From a virus, in the IMG/VR virus record IMGVR_UViG_3300025864_000003, positions 1 to 51,736 of that record: a stretch of 51,736 nt of DNA; one strand, given 5' to 3'. The notes under the pieces were generated by a model, which worked only from the letters and a program-made list of their open reading frames with translations, ran no database searches and was not told the origin of the DNA. Below are positions 19,801-27,540 of the stretch, one piece after another. Within the stretch, counting starts at the first letter, position 1. Each line of letters starts with the position of its first letter. The position numbers and the translations under genes were made by a program.

Positions 19801-21692
19801 TCTTCGGTGGCCTTAGCCTCCCGGATGGCCTTGCCCGCATTTCCACCAGCGGGCATGCCAGCGTTTTCAAAGGGAACACCACTAGGATGGCTCAAATCGA
19901 GGAATCCCGCTTCGCTTCCGGCCAACTTCCCGAACGCCGCCCAATCAATTATGTAAGCACTGCCCATGCGAAAACCCGCGCGAGTCGCAACAAATGCGCC
20001 ATGTGCACCAGCCTGTGCCCCGGACACAACCAGCGGGTCAAGTGTACTCCCAACATACACCTGTAACGCAAGGTTCGCTATATCGGACGCATCCTTGAGA
20101 TAGGCGGGCATCTTCCCGGTCTCGCCGTAAGAAGCGTTCTCAAAGGCGATGTGGAACAGGTTGTCGCCACCAGCCTCCTCGCGTGCCTTCTTCCACGTGT
20201 CGGCATCCATCAGGGCCTGCCAGTTGAAGGGCTGGTCCTTTTCCATCTTCGCCTTACCACCAGATGCCAGTCCCCTTGCCTTCACCTCGCTCTGCCAGTA
20301 TCCCTGGGTCGCATAGTCCAGCGCCACTTGCGCAGTCGCTAAACCCTTGAGCGCCTCGTTGAACGGTCCATAGATGTAGCCGCTGGCTTCGCCCACATCC
20401 TTACCCATTTCCTTCAGAACGGTTCCAACCCCCGGCACCTTGAGGACCTGCTTTGCGGGCCAGAGAAGTGTTCCGAAGGCTTTTCCGATAGACTCCATGG
20501 CGGTGTCCGTCTCCTCCTCGTACACCTCGCGTTGCTTTGCTGGAAGACGCTCTGCATCGAACTCCTTCACATATTGCGCGCGTCTCTCCGTCTCACTCAT
20601 GCCGATGGGACGAGAGAACTGCCACTCGTCGTAGGAGAAGGTTTTTACGGTATCGTCGTCTGCATATCGCATGGCCTCCAGGGTAGACTTCACGGTGTCA
20701 CTCTGCGCCCACTGGGTAGTATCCAGTCCGAGTCTGTGAGCTGCCCGCTCTACACGATCCTTATTGAAGGCAATATTGCGCACCGACGCCATAACGTCAT
20801 TGGCCTTCGCGGTTTGGGAATAGTCACCGTACACCTGATATGCCCACTGACCAGCAAAGACATACTTGTTCTGTATTTTCTCCCACTCCGGTTCCCACTC
20901 CGAAGAGTTGGGGTCGTACTTTATCTTCACCCCACGTTGTGCTAGTCTCTTGGCCATCTCTTTTTTGAACTTGACAATCTCCTCATCGGGGATGATGGGG
21001 CCTACGAAGTCTGAACCGGTAACACGCCATGGGTCCTTGGTGTCACGCTGATACTGTTTTGCGAGCTGTACGCTCTCTAGAGTTGGTTGCGCGGCAAAGG
21101 GACTTGCCAGCGTACCCCTATTTCCCATCGCCCTTGAACCGGCTGGTGCGGGTGCAGAGGCAACACCACCACCCTTCACACCGTCAAGTTCTACCACACC
21201 CTTTCTCTCTCCGTCCGTCAGGTCGCCCCTATCCATGTAGAACATGTCTCCCGCGCGCAGTGCGGGTTTCTCTTCATCGGTAGCATCCGACGTGGGTGAC
21301 CATAACTCATCGTAGAGACCCTTATTCTCCTCGGGGTCTTGAGGCATGGTCCCCTTGTCCAGAAGGAGCTGGAGGGTCGTTATCGGATCGGGAAAAGCTT
21401 TCTGTTGAGAGTAGTATGGGTTGATGATGTTCGCTAGGGACTGTTCCTGGTCCGATTCGGCCGGGGGCTTCGCTATAGAGAGAAGTTCGTTATAGGTCTT
21501 CGGGGGTGCCTTCGGGGCAGCCGTTTTCTGCGGGATGGAGGGAGCGGGGGTGGGATGAGACTTTGCTGGGGTTAGCGTGGGCGCAGCGGGATTACGACTA
21601 CCGCTGGGGAGTCCCTGTTCGCCAACCGGCTTCTTTTTCTTCTTCTTCTTGGGAGGTCTATATGGCTGGTCTTTGGGACCAATAATCGCCAT
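13860..21692 (-). CDS. giant 2610-aa virion / ejected polyvalent-type protein with GNAT-like segment
   Basis: One uninterrupted frame taking about 15 percent of the genome. It opens with a poly-Lys stretch and proline-rich linkers (residues about 1-100), then long helical regions with Gly/Ala segments that might cross a membrane (near residues 540-560). Around residues 850-950 the segment ESRGQGFGGSVIDDLV followed by an AKRGFKEVGNDWMERKP end matches GNAT acetyltransferase motif A and the last strand. Around residue 1880 there is an aromatic hydrophobic stretch (VPFISAYRQFFVYWAGAV). Position between portal and scaffold and the modular build recall polyvalent or internal virion proteins ejected with the DNA. 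Overall function is unknown; the GNAT call is moderate. Confidence 0.75.
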   Translation of the reverse strand: MAIIGPKDQPYRPPKKKKKKKPVGEQGLPSGSRNPAAPTLTPAKSHPTPAPSIPQKTAAPKAPPKTYNELLSIAKPPAESDQEQSLANIINPYYSQQKAFPDPITTLQLLLDKGTMPQDPEENKGLYDELWSPTSDATDEEKPALRAGDMFYMDRGDLTDGERKGVVELDGVKGGGVASAPAPAGSRAMGNRGTLASPFAAQPTLESVQLAKQYQRDTKDPWRVTGSDFVGPIIPDEEIVKFKKEMAKRLAQRGVKIKYDPNSSEWEPEWEKIQNKYVFAGQWAYQVYGDYSQTAKANDVMASVRNIAFNKDRVERAAHRLGLDTTQWAQSDTVKSTLEAMRYADDDTVKTFSYDEWQFSRPIGMSETERRAQYVKEFDAERLPAKQREVYEEETDTAMESIGKAFGTLLWPAKQVLKVPGVGTVLKEMGKDVGEASGYIYGPFNEALKGLATAQVALDYATQGYWQSEVKARGLASGGKAKMEKDQPFNWQALMDADTWKKAREEAGGDNLFHIAFENASYGETGKMPAYLKDASDIANLALQVYVGSTLDPLVVSGAQAGAHGAFVATRAGFRMGSAYIIDWAAFGKLAGSEAGFLDLSHPSGVPFENAGMPAGGNAGKAIREAKATEDAAGKLHRPTPTPPEVRTLEQTSALVRERTALEQKAGEKVDMAEKIYGKDSKEHADALRERNKIANETISMNVRTIMPDSLNHLLHLEKVVAGGGKIDSGLIDDLEKAVGKKKPAANWGKRVAKLREDATGKPREFFPGAVDAGRGRLHLSHPEAPGDPALVKVAKDVNGKPRVQPLDRDEFKALDPRDAPPRKPSPPDTPENFMDDFLSFRNVPNETGKPLTAGYLENDVRLAMKAEGPKVVVKNLETPLESRGQGFGGSVIDDLVSAADNSGITLRLEAVPFGAEKMAKDALKDVYAKRGFKEVGNDWMERKPLDVGRVEGDFDAYNSYVARADEVLHKHISDPTSPFLPHGIDGESATMYSLGGGLVESVTRTVKGLVKKREVHTYAPPAFLRTNAELFAKIEDPFVVNRLLKAPEDIPEIQDLVKQVAASKSHIEVEGLLRKLEIKGVEIDGGKSAMIKQLRYSLGERGFGQLGWARIFNTMTMYGKTSDIATAAEDTFQVGKAIRMGATTRAGRKAALRQLQDFSRRVYEAHPGGKQKIVDEMWKTFENNLGDKLDDFKAYNRHILWTRGQRYVDEILGHSYLPKYAIDKKTGERTLVEGSLVLPSDLERSLDEVSQGALRKWDELWAGKETQLGDEVDQLEQGYYAKHVVKPGEPAPTTGKTSAWKDNQRTHLRSDGTGYTETRKYNPKTKKYELTGRDQTRYAHTGVKTGKGKKGGAALTNKRRELAQLNRQRDQLITNPAIAQARIDMAKLSTELGASPADIGKMSDAVFEATAKVTRRTEAAKIVQELGQKKRLSPSEEIKYDTAVNELSDMRTAQPFKQGQIRTHIYHQYDPRIAGWYMSGKAPRDFMLADQLVAEPVMRMFKETVMASLAFPIRVNIGDEIARFVPEGVVSRMWTVRKLRKDLDGEPMFLPAGKPDWILRKTGLRRGVKEVKLDGTDFTEFELKLRDGMARDWDMANTSGEWHALTPTEPGYYAALRDDLSSWAREPIVKRLVASKNFGGKGKFPTNPKDLKGFIRRIRDERVKNPKTGKMEYTQDATDMRNFLNDTYRSIKGKGAGPGTYNTPEFEEWCNNWYDRAKLFSDHEPMRKAMEGAAPTVQELEAWGSGPGKPFLYPVNAPIRNGLAEGVKIGLRNPLYGASALNPYHYVFKYGSSKLMQGIGEWTKRQLFNDKYYTVRNKLIERNKLARAAGEIETSPEEMHRIAGETAVKYAHQTAYSNSTTMFEDMSRNMVPFISAYRQFFVYWAGAVAKHPLALAAFQKNYPEFLRDPFGFTSGDSQFITPQIPFWAPDSETGAGFWDQVAAQSPSAGLIPLIGIRAGISALGEDPKDYANFPLLKGLGNTMSPFQRIARLTYGLTGDTTLGDISESIFGDVNKLETAHANAIMAWTKYGPEGSGSTGVNLDNAPLGVKALWALTGGKGGWGEKHLRPEALYNEMTKSFSPTPFGVMYSPKEPREMQSAYFEYQSALKAKDFAGMNLVREKYPNFDKDLRYHDASNEEKLAMKKDPANFNMLKWWQSPYNYDNANMEMNPVDWQESFFNNGGERLTDAARIAAYHNVITDIYGGHYVAGKDRTSSVYYMGDIKLEALQKGTEKLIQQRKDWAKAIAKQVGRETGFSESQLLYRFEHPGGVDPDTGRRLGWGLWNDIIRSRGLDYNEYDINFIQQAATAEGEVRLTPFTVSDEDLSRAFQLKNMMADPNLGNRLISETPESQNIAATRAEQKQGILKATIALASDQWYFITSDQLQLVTGKPADPKINMAQEQLRVAYENWHKAKSPSQEYKDGHNAYYALQKKLLGGLKGGKALIGGLDDRLEHISHFSEPVLTTIGTGPRAREAHTAWLGYVKVRDREINSKSPNSDAIESAWEKFSAKGTAQPEEQRALEIGRVRMWHRILETAHDYRKQLTNSYSDWYEAKGNSVGTKLGGQLSGDLNSAIKQMSSVNPRFKNDIKEYFGGSSNVGGRLLDWYNY

Positions 21693-21695
21693 GGG

Positions 21696-22067
21696 TTACT
21701 CGAAGAATGGTGTCTGGTTGCGGACACCATTCATGGCCGATTCAAAGTTTTTCTGAGCGGCTTCAGCGTACATACGAATGCGGGGACCGGCCTGGGGAGA
21801 TGCGGCAAGTTTGGCCCACTCCTTCGCGGCCCATGCCTTTCGTGCCAAGTCCTGCGCCGCCATGGCGTGACCGGCTGGTACTGCGCCAGAGACGGGCACT
21901 TGGGCGGGTTGGTCGCCTCCGGACCCTGGCGGTCTTCCCGCCGAGGGGGCCGGGGCGGCGTTGCCCGTCATAGGCGTTGAGGTGACCGCCTTTGATGCAG
22001 CGTCAAGTGCCGTCTTGTCTCCATACTGCGGAGTCTGGTTTACTGAGATGGTACCCGTTCCACTCAC
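21696..22067 (-). CDS. hypothetical protein after the portal gene
   Basis: A 123-aa protein overlapping the portal stop by four bases (ATGA). The first ~65 residues are Thr/Pro/Gly/Ala-rich and likely disordered; the C-terminal ~55 (MAAQDLARKAWAAKEWAKLA, then RIRMYAEAAQKNFE) are amphipathic helices. I do not recognise the family. Coupling to the portal and the giant virion protein suggests a small head-assembly or DNA-ejection component. Confidence 0.65.
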   Translation of the reverse strand: MSGTGTISVNQTPQYGDKTALDAASKAVTSTPMTGNAAPAPSAGRPPGSGGDQPAQVPVSGAVPAGHAMAAQDLARKAWAAKEWAKLAASPQAGPRIRMYAEAAQKNFESAMNGVRNQTPFFE

Positions 22068-24373
22068 TTCGGCACCGGCTTCTTAGCCTTCGGTTTCCCG
22101 CCATCTACTGTCATGGTGGGTTCCATGGGAGGCGCACCCGGTAGTCCCTGCATCAACTCGGGTGGAATACCCATGCCCTCAATGGGCACCTGACCCTCGG
22201 GGCCGGGTGCAGACACGGTGGGTTCGCCGGCGGGGGCGGGTTCGCCCTCTCCGGTACCCTCTGATACCTGGACGGCCTTCTCTTCGGGAGACGGTGTTCC
22301 TCTCCGGAAGGACAGATGACCATATAGGATTTCAATGTTCTGAGCAGCCCTGGTGATGGTGCCCTGATCCTGTGGATCAGTTACCCACACGGTGACCTTC
22401 CAAGTGTCGCTGGTAGCGATGGACTCGGGGTTCAGTATCGGTGCGCCACCGAACCACACGGCACCCTTCAGCTTGGGAATACCAGAGAAGAACTCCTTGA
22501 GGGCTGCCACTACCTCTGCGGCAGTGTCTCCCGGACCCTGTTGCGGGGACCCGGCCATATTAGGAGTCCCGGCGGGAGGTGGAGTTGACGCCTGGGCCTT
22601 GGCCTCAGGACCCGGCATACCGCCAGTCTCTCCGACCATCCCACGCTCAAGACCGTAGTTGGTCTGCTGCTGATCTGCAAGATTGGGATTGGCGGTGGTT
22701 GGACTGGTGGCGGCCTGGTTGGCAATGGCCATACCCTCGGCCTTCCACTGCCTATCGCCGTCAATGTTGTGGCGAATGCGACTCTTGTCCTGAACCTGCT
22801 GGAGATTGTCCACGGCCGTATCCCAGTCAATGAGCTCATTCTGGTAGAGTTGCATGATTTCCACGGCGTTACCCTGGCGATCCATGAAGCTCTGGGCATT
22901 GAGGAACACGTCCATCTCTGTCCACATTTCGCCCTCGATCATGAAGTCAGCCGGGAGTGCCTTGATGTAGTACGTCTCTTTCTTTTTGAAACCTGTTGCG
23001 GTGACGTTCTTCATGCCGGGGAAGTTGGCCCACATAATCAGCATGTACTTTATTACCTGTTTCCATGCTCCCATGAGAATTTCTAGTCTCTGCTGCATCC
23101 TCGCTGCAATCGGACCCAGCTTGGCGTTGAAGCCCTTGCCGGTGGAGAGTCCGCCACCGTCGTCAGAGCGCAGAAGATTCGGGTTGTCAGCGATGAGGTC
23201 AAACCAATTCTGTAGTTGCTGGCCTAACTCCCAGAATGCGCTGGGGAGGTTGATGGGACCGAGAAGGTCCACGTTGCCGTTGGCGCCCATGGTGATGACT
23301 CCACCCTTGCCAATGGCAATGTCGGCAGGTACGTTGATGGGGTCCTTCACGGCAATGGTCGGCCGAATCATGGCGGCAGCCATTTCCTCAATCAGCATCA
23401 TGTGGTTGTTGAGTTGTTTCGCCACGGGGATGGCGTCCTTGATGTCGGTAGACCCGAATATCATTCCCGGAAGCCCCAGACTACCCACACACACTATTGG
23501 AACCAACCCCATCTTGTTCTCCATCGGGGGATGAGCAAACTCTATCTTATCCAGAACGGTACAGAACTGAGTCTCGTCAATATACTGAATGACGGAAACC
23601 TCGTCCTTGTCCGCATACTTCTTGCCAATCGCGTCTCCATAACGGGCAACCACCTCGGAGCCGGTCATCGTGTCAATCCAGACCGCCTGCTTTAGGTCAA
23701 GACCATCAACGTCGTAGGAAACGGGGTAGAAGTCCTGTGGGGTTCTGGTGAAAATGCGGGGACGGCCGTGACGAATGTCGGGCCAGGCACCGATAACGGC
23801 CCCGTCCATCGCACACATTGACCAGGCCACATCCCTACAACGCTGGGGCATGTTTGAGAAGGAGAGAAGACTATCAATGATTCTTTCCAATCTGTCGGCA
23901 AAGTCGGTGGACCAGTCGGCGTTCGTTGCTCCGGGTGCGGCGGGTGCTCCACCCTGGGTCGGCGTGGGTTCCGGCATAGACGGTTGTCCCGTGGTGGGAT
24001 CGACAGCCCCACCAGAGACTCCGGGTTCACCGGGGCCACCGGGCTGGGCGGCAATGGGAGCAAACTGATCAGGGGGTTGAACAACGCGAATGGTGGGCGG
24101 TAACGCAAGAAAAGCCACCTTGTTTTCGATGGCTGGTTTGACGAGGTTGATGGGGGTGGTAAGTTCGGCACCCTCGTCTTCCGACTTGGGGGAGAAGAGG
24201 GACTGAATGTTCTGGGCAACTCCGGAGATGAAACCCTGCTTCTTGGCTTCCTTGTACGTCGTTCCGGCGTAGAACTGGAGAACCTCATCGTAACTATTGT
24301 TGCGAGGACCCTGTTCCTTTTCTAGCTTTGTAAACAAATCGACAATGGCCCGAACGCCAGAATTGGTTGCCAC
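22064..24373 (-). CDS. portal protein
   Basis: A 769-aa portal starting with GTG at 24373 behind a GGGGG site. The N-terminal part has the portal layout: a helical clip and wing with NLVKPAIENKVAFLALPPTIRV, a stem region around LPGMIFGSTDIKDAIPVAKQLNNHMMLIEEM, and FDLIADNPNLLRSDDGGGLSTGKGFNAKLGPI, which is characteristic of large podovirus-type portals. The last ~200 residues are Pro/Gly/Ala-rich with a short folded insert (DTAAEVVAALKEFFSGIPKLKGAVWFGG) and a basic tail. It forms the dodecameric DNA gate of the head and lies just downstream of the terminase genes, as expected. Confidence 0.88.
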   Translation of the reverse strand: MATNSGVRAIVDLFTKLEKEQGPRNNSYDEVLQFYAGTTYKEAKKQGFISGVAQNIQSLFSPKSEDEGAELTTPINLVKPAIENKVAFLALPPTIRVVQPPDQFAPIAAQPGGPGEPGVSGGAVDPTTGQPSMPEPTPTQGGAPAAPGATNADWSTDFADRLERIIDSLLSFSNMPQRCRDVAWSMCAMDGAVIGAWPDIRHGRPRIFTRTPQDFYPVSYDVDGLDLKQAVWIDTMTGSEVVARYGDAIGKKYADKDEVSVIQYIDETQFCTVLDKIEFAHPPMENKMGLVPIVCVGSLGLPGMIFGSTDIKDAIPVAKQLNNHMMLIEEMAAAMIRPTIAVKDPINVPADIAIGKGGVITMGANGNVDLLGPINLPSAFWELGQQLQNWFDLIADNPNLLRSDDGGGLSTGKGFNAKLGPIAARMQQRLEILMGAWKQVIKYMLIMWANFPGMKNVTATGFKKKETYYIKALPADFMIEGEMWTEMDVFLNAQSFMDRQGNAVEIMQLYQNELIDWDTAVDNLQQVQDKSRIRHNIDGDRQWKAEGMAIANQAATSPTTANPNLADQQQTNYGLERGMVGETGGMPGPEAKAQASTPPPAGTPNMAGSPQQGPGDTAAEVVAALKEFFSGIPKLKGAVWFGGAPILNPESIATSDTWKVTVWVTDPQDQGTITRAAQNIEILYGHLSFRRGTPSPEEKAVQVSEGTGEGEPAPAGEPTVSAPGPEGQVPIEGMGIPPELMQGLPGAPPMEPTMTVDGGKPKAKKPVPK

Positions 24374-24392
24374 GCAACACCCCCGAGATTGG

Positions 24393-24770
24393 TTAGCCGG
24401 TTATTTCCATTATATCACAACATTCCGCGTTTCCATGTGCCCCCAACTTGCGGTGGCAGTTAGCACATAAAACAACGCACTTCTTGGCTTCAGTCCTCCA
24501 CGATGACTTCGACCTTCCCTGGTTCCCCAGGTGCAGACTAAAGAGTTTCTCATCTGGGTTTCTGTGATGCAAGTCGAGACATCTCTCATCATCTTCCCCG
24601 CAGACAGAACAGCCGACCGACTTCAGTATAGAAAGAAATAGACTGAACTCTTCCTTTCGACGCACGTCCCAACCATTCTTCTTTTCGTATGTCCTACGGT
24701 ATTCTCGGTTCTTACAAGTCTTACACTCTCCGCAACTACATTTCCTTGGACGACCCCTGGACTTCTTCAC
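24393..24770 (-). CDS. HNH endonuclease (free-standing, inserted between terL and portal)
   Basis: An HNH nuclease: an N-terminal zinc knuckle (CSCGECKTCKNREYRRTYE) and the core CSVCGEDDERCLDLHHRNPDEK followed by KKCVVLCANCHRKLGAHG, giving the two CxxC zinc pairs and the catalytic His-His. I use the GTG at 24770, just after the terL stop, giving 125 aa; an in-frame GTG at 24884 would overlap terL by 100 bp, and neither has a clear ribosome-binding site. Many phages carry such selfish nucleases beside terminase genes, where some also aid DNA packaging. A promoter for the portal gene lies in its last codons. Confidence 0.82.
   Translation of the reverse strand: MKKSRGRPRKCSCGECKTCKNREYRRTYEKKNGWDVRRKEEFSLFLSILKSVGCSVCGEDDERCLDLHHRNPDEKLFSLHLGNQGRSKSSWRTEAKKCVVLCANCHRKLGAHGNAECCDIMEITG
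24409..24414 (-). promoter_or_regulatory. extended -10 promoter for the portal gene
   Basis: The minus strand reads TGA-TATAATG here, in the last codons of the HNH gene, 36 bp before the portal GTG. It shares the TGN-TATAATG consensus with the promoters of TerS, capsid and the 41.8-42.2 kb HNH gene. No clear -35. Confidence 0.45.
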
Positions 24771-24784
24771 GTTATATCCATAAT

Positions 24785-26527
24785 TCAGTGTGCTGGGTTG
24801 ACATAGTGCTTGAGACGAGAACCGGGAGTCGAATAACTGCGATATTCGTTCTGGTTCAGCTTCATATTCTGAGTACACAGCCACATTGCCATAACAAGGT
24901 CACAGGTGCCCTTGGGATACATGAGAAGCTCACCGATGAACTCCTCGGCCCTTTCCTTGTCTGAGGACTCCTTGTATGGAATTCTAAAGCGACCATCCTG
25001 TATCATTTGCCCCATAGCAAACACCCCGGCCTCTGGATCGGTCTTATTAGTTCCGGTGTAGTGTGGGCGAATGATGTTCTTGTCTGTATAGGGTTTCATG
25101 CGGTCATTGTCTATAATCCACTTGCCGAACGCATTCTTCTCAACAGTTCCCACCTTATAGTTGTACTTGCTCAGGAAACCCTCAATGTTGTAGTCTGGAT
25201 TGCCCTCCAGAAGATGATCCAGCATTCTATCAAAGTTATCCTGAAGTTTGAGGAAGTCGATAAGGTAAATGGATGGATTGTCCTCTTTAGGGTCATATCC
25301 CAGGATGACGTATGCGGCATACGCACTCCAGCGCGAACGAGACCCTGACGCGGGGTCAAAGCCTGCGTATAGCTCCCAGGTGTCATCAACGTCGGCGAAA
25401 CTACGCTCGGTGTCAAGACATCCCTTGTGACTAACGCGTTGTCCGTTGAATTCCTCCTCTTGTCCTCTCACCCAAGCCTCACGGAACGCCATCTCCTCTT
25501 CGTTGTATGCGATGTTTTCGTAACGCTTGGCAAACGCTAAAGGACCGATGGAAATACGTTCTCTATTCAGTGCCTTGGCGTCCAACATGTTGTTTGACAG
25601 CGATAGGGTCTTTTTCTTGTCCTTCCAACAGGAGAACTTGACACAGGTGAAGGTCGGGTCTCTCATGACCATGGCATAGAAGGCTTCTGGATGGAAGATG
25701 GTGCCGACAATGGCAGTGCTCCAATAACGTGCCGTATTTGACCACTTGATAGACTTGGGGCGTTTCACTCTCCCGAGAGCGTCATAATTCCAAATCGGAC
25801 GCGCAGATGTAAACGGCCCGATACGCATCCACTCCATGAGCTTATCTCGCATATCAGGGGTCCTGGCGGTATCAGGTGTTTCCACGTCGTCAATATAGAC
25901 TCTATCACTTCGTTTACCGAGTTCTGCGTGGCTGTTAGTTCCGTAGAATTCAAAGTTCTCTCGCACGTCGCGAAACTGACGTTGTTCGATAGAAAATGCT
26001 TGATTACTCCATGGTATATTTTTGTCTCCAGAGTGGAAATTGCCGAAGTCTGCGACCAGACGAGGGTTCTGGAGCTCCCGTCGAATAGTTGTAGAAAACG
26101 AGAAGGCTTCGGTTTCGTTTTTTCCAATGTATTGGTTTCGGGCGTTAGGATTGTCACAGGCTTCCATAACAGGGATTGCTCTAGTAGAGACAATCGTAGT
26201 TTTGCCGAAGCCAGCAGGCCAGAGAAGAAGGACATTAGGTTTCTCCCAATAGTATGGACTTACTCCTGGATTGTTTCCATATCTTATCCATCCATTCTCA
26301 TACAACCACTCCATGTTGTTCTCAGTGATGAACTCGTATATCTCTCGTTCTTCATGGAACCTTCCCCTTATCAACTTCATGCTGAAGATTTGGTAGGGAT
26401 CAAGTTCAAGGTCTAGATAGTGTTTACAGAAGAGTTCCTCTGCCATTGGGGAATCTAGGAGAAGGTATTTGTACTGACCCTCATCCTCGAGATTGCGAAA
26501 TTCTCTATCTGGATCAATCGACTTCAT
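24785..26527 (-). CDS. terL: terminase large subunit
   Basis: A 580-aa DNA-packaging ATPase and nuclease. The Walker A motif is WPAGFGKTT at residues 103-111, a Walker B-type DDVETP lies near residue 210, and the RNase H-like nuclease domain begins at YAGFDPASGS near residue 385, with the metal-binding Asp. It works with the small subunit and portal to fill the head. The start at 26527 is preferred over the ATG at 26542 because GGGGAG lies seven bases upstream; it overlaps the small Cys gene just before it. Confidence 0.93.
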   Translation of the reverse strand: MKSIDPDREFRNLEDEGQYKYLLLDSPMAEELFCKHYLDLELDPYQIFSMKLIRGRFHEEREIYEFITENNMEWLYENGWIRYGNNPGVSPYYWEKPNVLLLWPAGFGKTTIVSTRAIPVMEACDNPNARNQYIGKNETEAFSFSTTIRRELQNPRLVADFGNFHSGDKNIPWSNQAFSIEQRQFRDVRENFEFYGTNSHAELGKRSDRVYIDDVETPDTARTPDMRDKLMEWMRIGPFTSARPIWNYDALGRVKRPKSIKWSNTARYWSTAIVGTIFHPEAFYAMVMRDPTFTCVKFSCWKDKKKTLSLSNNMLDAKALNRERISIGPLAFAKRYENIAYNEEEMAFREAWVRGQEEEFNGQRVSHKGCLDTERSFADVDDTWELYAGFDPASGSRSRWSAYAAYVILGYDPKEDNPSIYLIDFLKLQDNFDRMLDHLLEGNPDYNIEGFLSKYNYKVGTVEKNAFGKWIIDNDRMKPYTDKNIIRPHYTGTNKTDPEAGVFAMGQMIQDGRFRIPYKESSDKERAEEFIGELLMYPKGTCDLVMAMWLCTQNMKLNQNEYRSYSTPGSRLKHYVNPAH

Positions 26528-26666
26528 ATCGTATCTCCCCATAGGGACAAAAATCGTCGTGGTCGCCGCAGCCTAGCCACAATTCATCACCATCTCGCCA
26601 TGCAACCGCACAGTCTTCCGTGCACCATTTCCAACAATCACCACAAAGAACGACTTTCGCTATCAT
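26514..26666 (-). CDS. small Cys-rich protein upstream of terL
   Basis: A 50-aa protein with six Cys (LCGDCWKWC, TEDC, LGCGD, FCPYGE) and several Trp, likely a metal-binding mini-protein. It starts at 26666, overlapping the previous stop (ATGA), and its end overlaps the terL start. No known family. It shows that the terminase genes of this phage are separated by two tiny zinc-type genes that a standard length cut-off would miss. Confidence 0.65.
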   Translation of the reverse strand: MIAKVVLCGDCWKWCTEDCAVAWRDGDELWLGCGDHDDFCPYGEIRYEVD

Positions 26667-26821
26667 TTCTCCCTCGGTTCAAAGCAGTCGCAATATCCAT
26701 CAGGTTTTTTGAATATATCGCAGAGAAAACACCAGCGGTCAAGGACGATCTTGGGGGGCTTTTCACTAACAACGACCCACTCCTGACGAATGAAGAGACA
26801 ATCTACGCAAAAGCCCTTCAT
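26663..26821 (-). CDS. small Cys-rich zinc-ribbon-like protein
   Basis: A 52-aa protein with two CxxC pairs and a CDC motif (FCVDCLF, WCFLCDIF, YCDCFEP), suggesting one or two zinc sites. The start at 26821 overlaps the stop of the small terminase (ATGA) and its own stop overlaps the next start. Function unknown; translational coupling with TerS and TerL hints at a packaging accessory, but this is inference. Confidence 0.65.
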   Translation of the reverse strand: MKGFCVDCLFIRQEWVVVSEKPPKIVLDRWCFLCDIFKKPDGYCDCFEPREK

Positions 26822-27474
26822 TCTGCATCGGCAGCACTGTGAGCTCTAGTAAGAGCTTCTACATTTTCCAGTTCACTTCTAAGAGAGTTAGCATAGCCCT
26901 TCAAGAGCTCTTCTCTCTTTCTCTTATCCTCAATGTTGTCTAGTAAGCTCTTGCTCTTGCTCTGTTCTTTGCTACCCAGTTTACTCATGCTGATGCCGGC
27001 ATCAAGAATGAGCTTTACTATTTTGAGATGTTGTTCAGTGGTGAGAGAGTGGGGGGAATAGAAAATACGTTCGTAGAGGTTCTTTAGGGCCTCACTACCA
27101 ATGACTTCCCAGATGTGACTCTCCTGCTCCTTTCGGAACATCGGATCTGTTCTCCTCATCTCGTGTAGTTCTACCAGCTCCCAGAACCTATCCTGAGTAC
27201 CAAGATATGCGTCGAAGTGATCGAGAGAGCCTGGTGCGTATCCAGCCCTTCTCATCAATTCTTTCTTGTTGACTTCGGGGTTGCCCTCCTCATCCCACTG
27301 CCTGCGGACGTTCTCTCCGTACTTGTAGTCGCCATTCTTCATTTGGACGTAGGCAATCGCAGCAGATTCCAGGCCCTGATCCTTCGACTCTGCCTTCGTA
27401 GACTTCCTACCGCGAACACGCCTCGAAGGGCTTGGTAGTCCACCATCCATGATTGCTACGTCTGTTTTATTCAT
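26818..27474 (-). CDS. terS: putative terminase small subunit
   Basis: A 218-aa protein at the head of the packaging and virion operon. After a basic, disordered start (PSRRVRGRKSTKAES) comes an HTH-like part (NKKELMRRAGYAPGS) of the sort used by small terminases to bind the packaging site, then long helices (SHIWEVIGSEALKNLYERIF) and a charged coiled-coil tail (EDKRKREELLKGYANSLRSE). Start at 27474: an extended -10 box ends six bases upstream, so the mRNA probably begins at the ATG. No ribosome-binding site exists there, in keeping with leaderless translation. Confidence 0.7.
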   Translation of the reverse strand: MNKTDVAIMDGGLPSPSRRVRGRKSTKAESKDQGLESAAIAYVQMKNGDYKYGENVRRQWDEEGNPEVNKKELMRRAGYAPGSLDHFDAYLGTQDRFWELVELHEMRRTDPMFRKEQESHIWEVIGSEALKNLYERIFYSPHSLTTEQHLKIVKLILDAGISMSKLGSKEQSKSKSLLDNIEDKRKREELLKGYANSLRSELENVEALTRAHSAADAE

Positions 27475-27480
27475 GTAATC

Positions 27481-27508
27481 ATTATAACATACATTTGGGA
27501 CCGTGCAA
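27481..27508 (-). promoter_or_regulatory. leftward promoter of the packaging/virion operon (leaderless)
   Basis: On the minus strand: -35 TTGCAC (27503-27508), 16-bp spacer ending in TGT, -10 TATAAT (27481-27486), then GATTAC and the TerS ATG. With the usual 6-7 bp from -10 to start of transcription, the first base is the A of ATG. It faces away from the rightward promoter 5 bp further on. Confidence 0.7.
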
Positions 27509-27512
27509 CCCC

Positions 27513-27540
27513 TTGCCACGTCCGCCATCTGTGGTAGACT
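27513..27540 (+). promoter_or_regulatory. rightward promoter of the plus-strand operon
   Basis: -35 TTGCCA (27513-27518), 16-bp spacer, -10 TAGACT (27535-27540). The -10 and the spacer length are identical to the leftward promoter at 51196-51223 (TTGTCA-N16-TAGACT), so the phage seems to use one sigma-70-type class for its non-virion operons and another (TGN-TATAATG) for virion genes. Confidence 0.65.
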
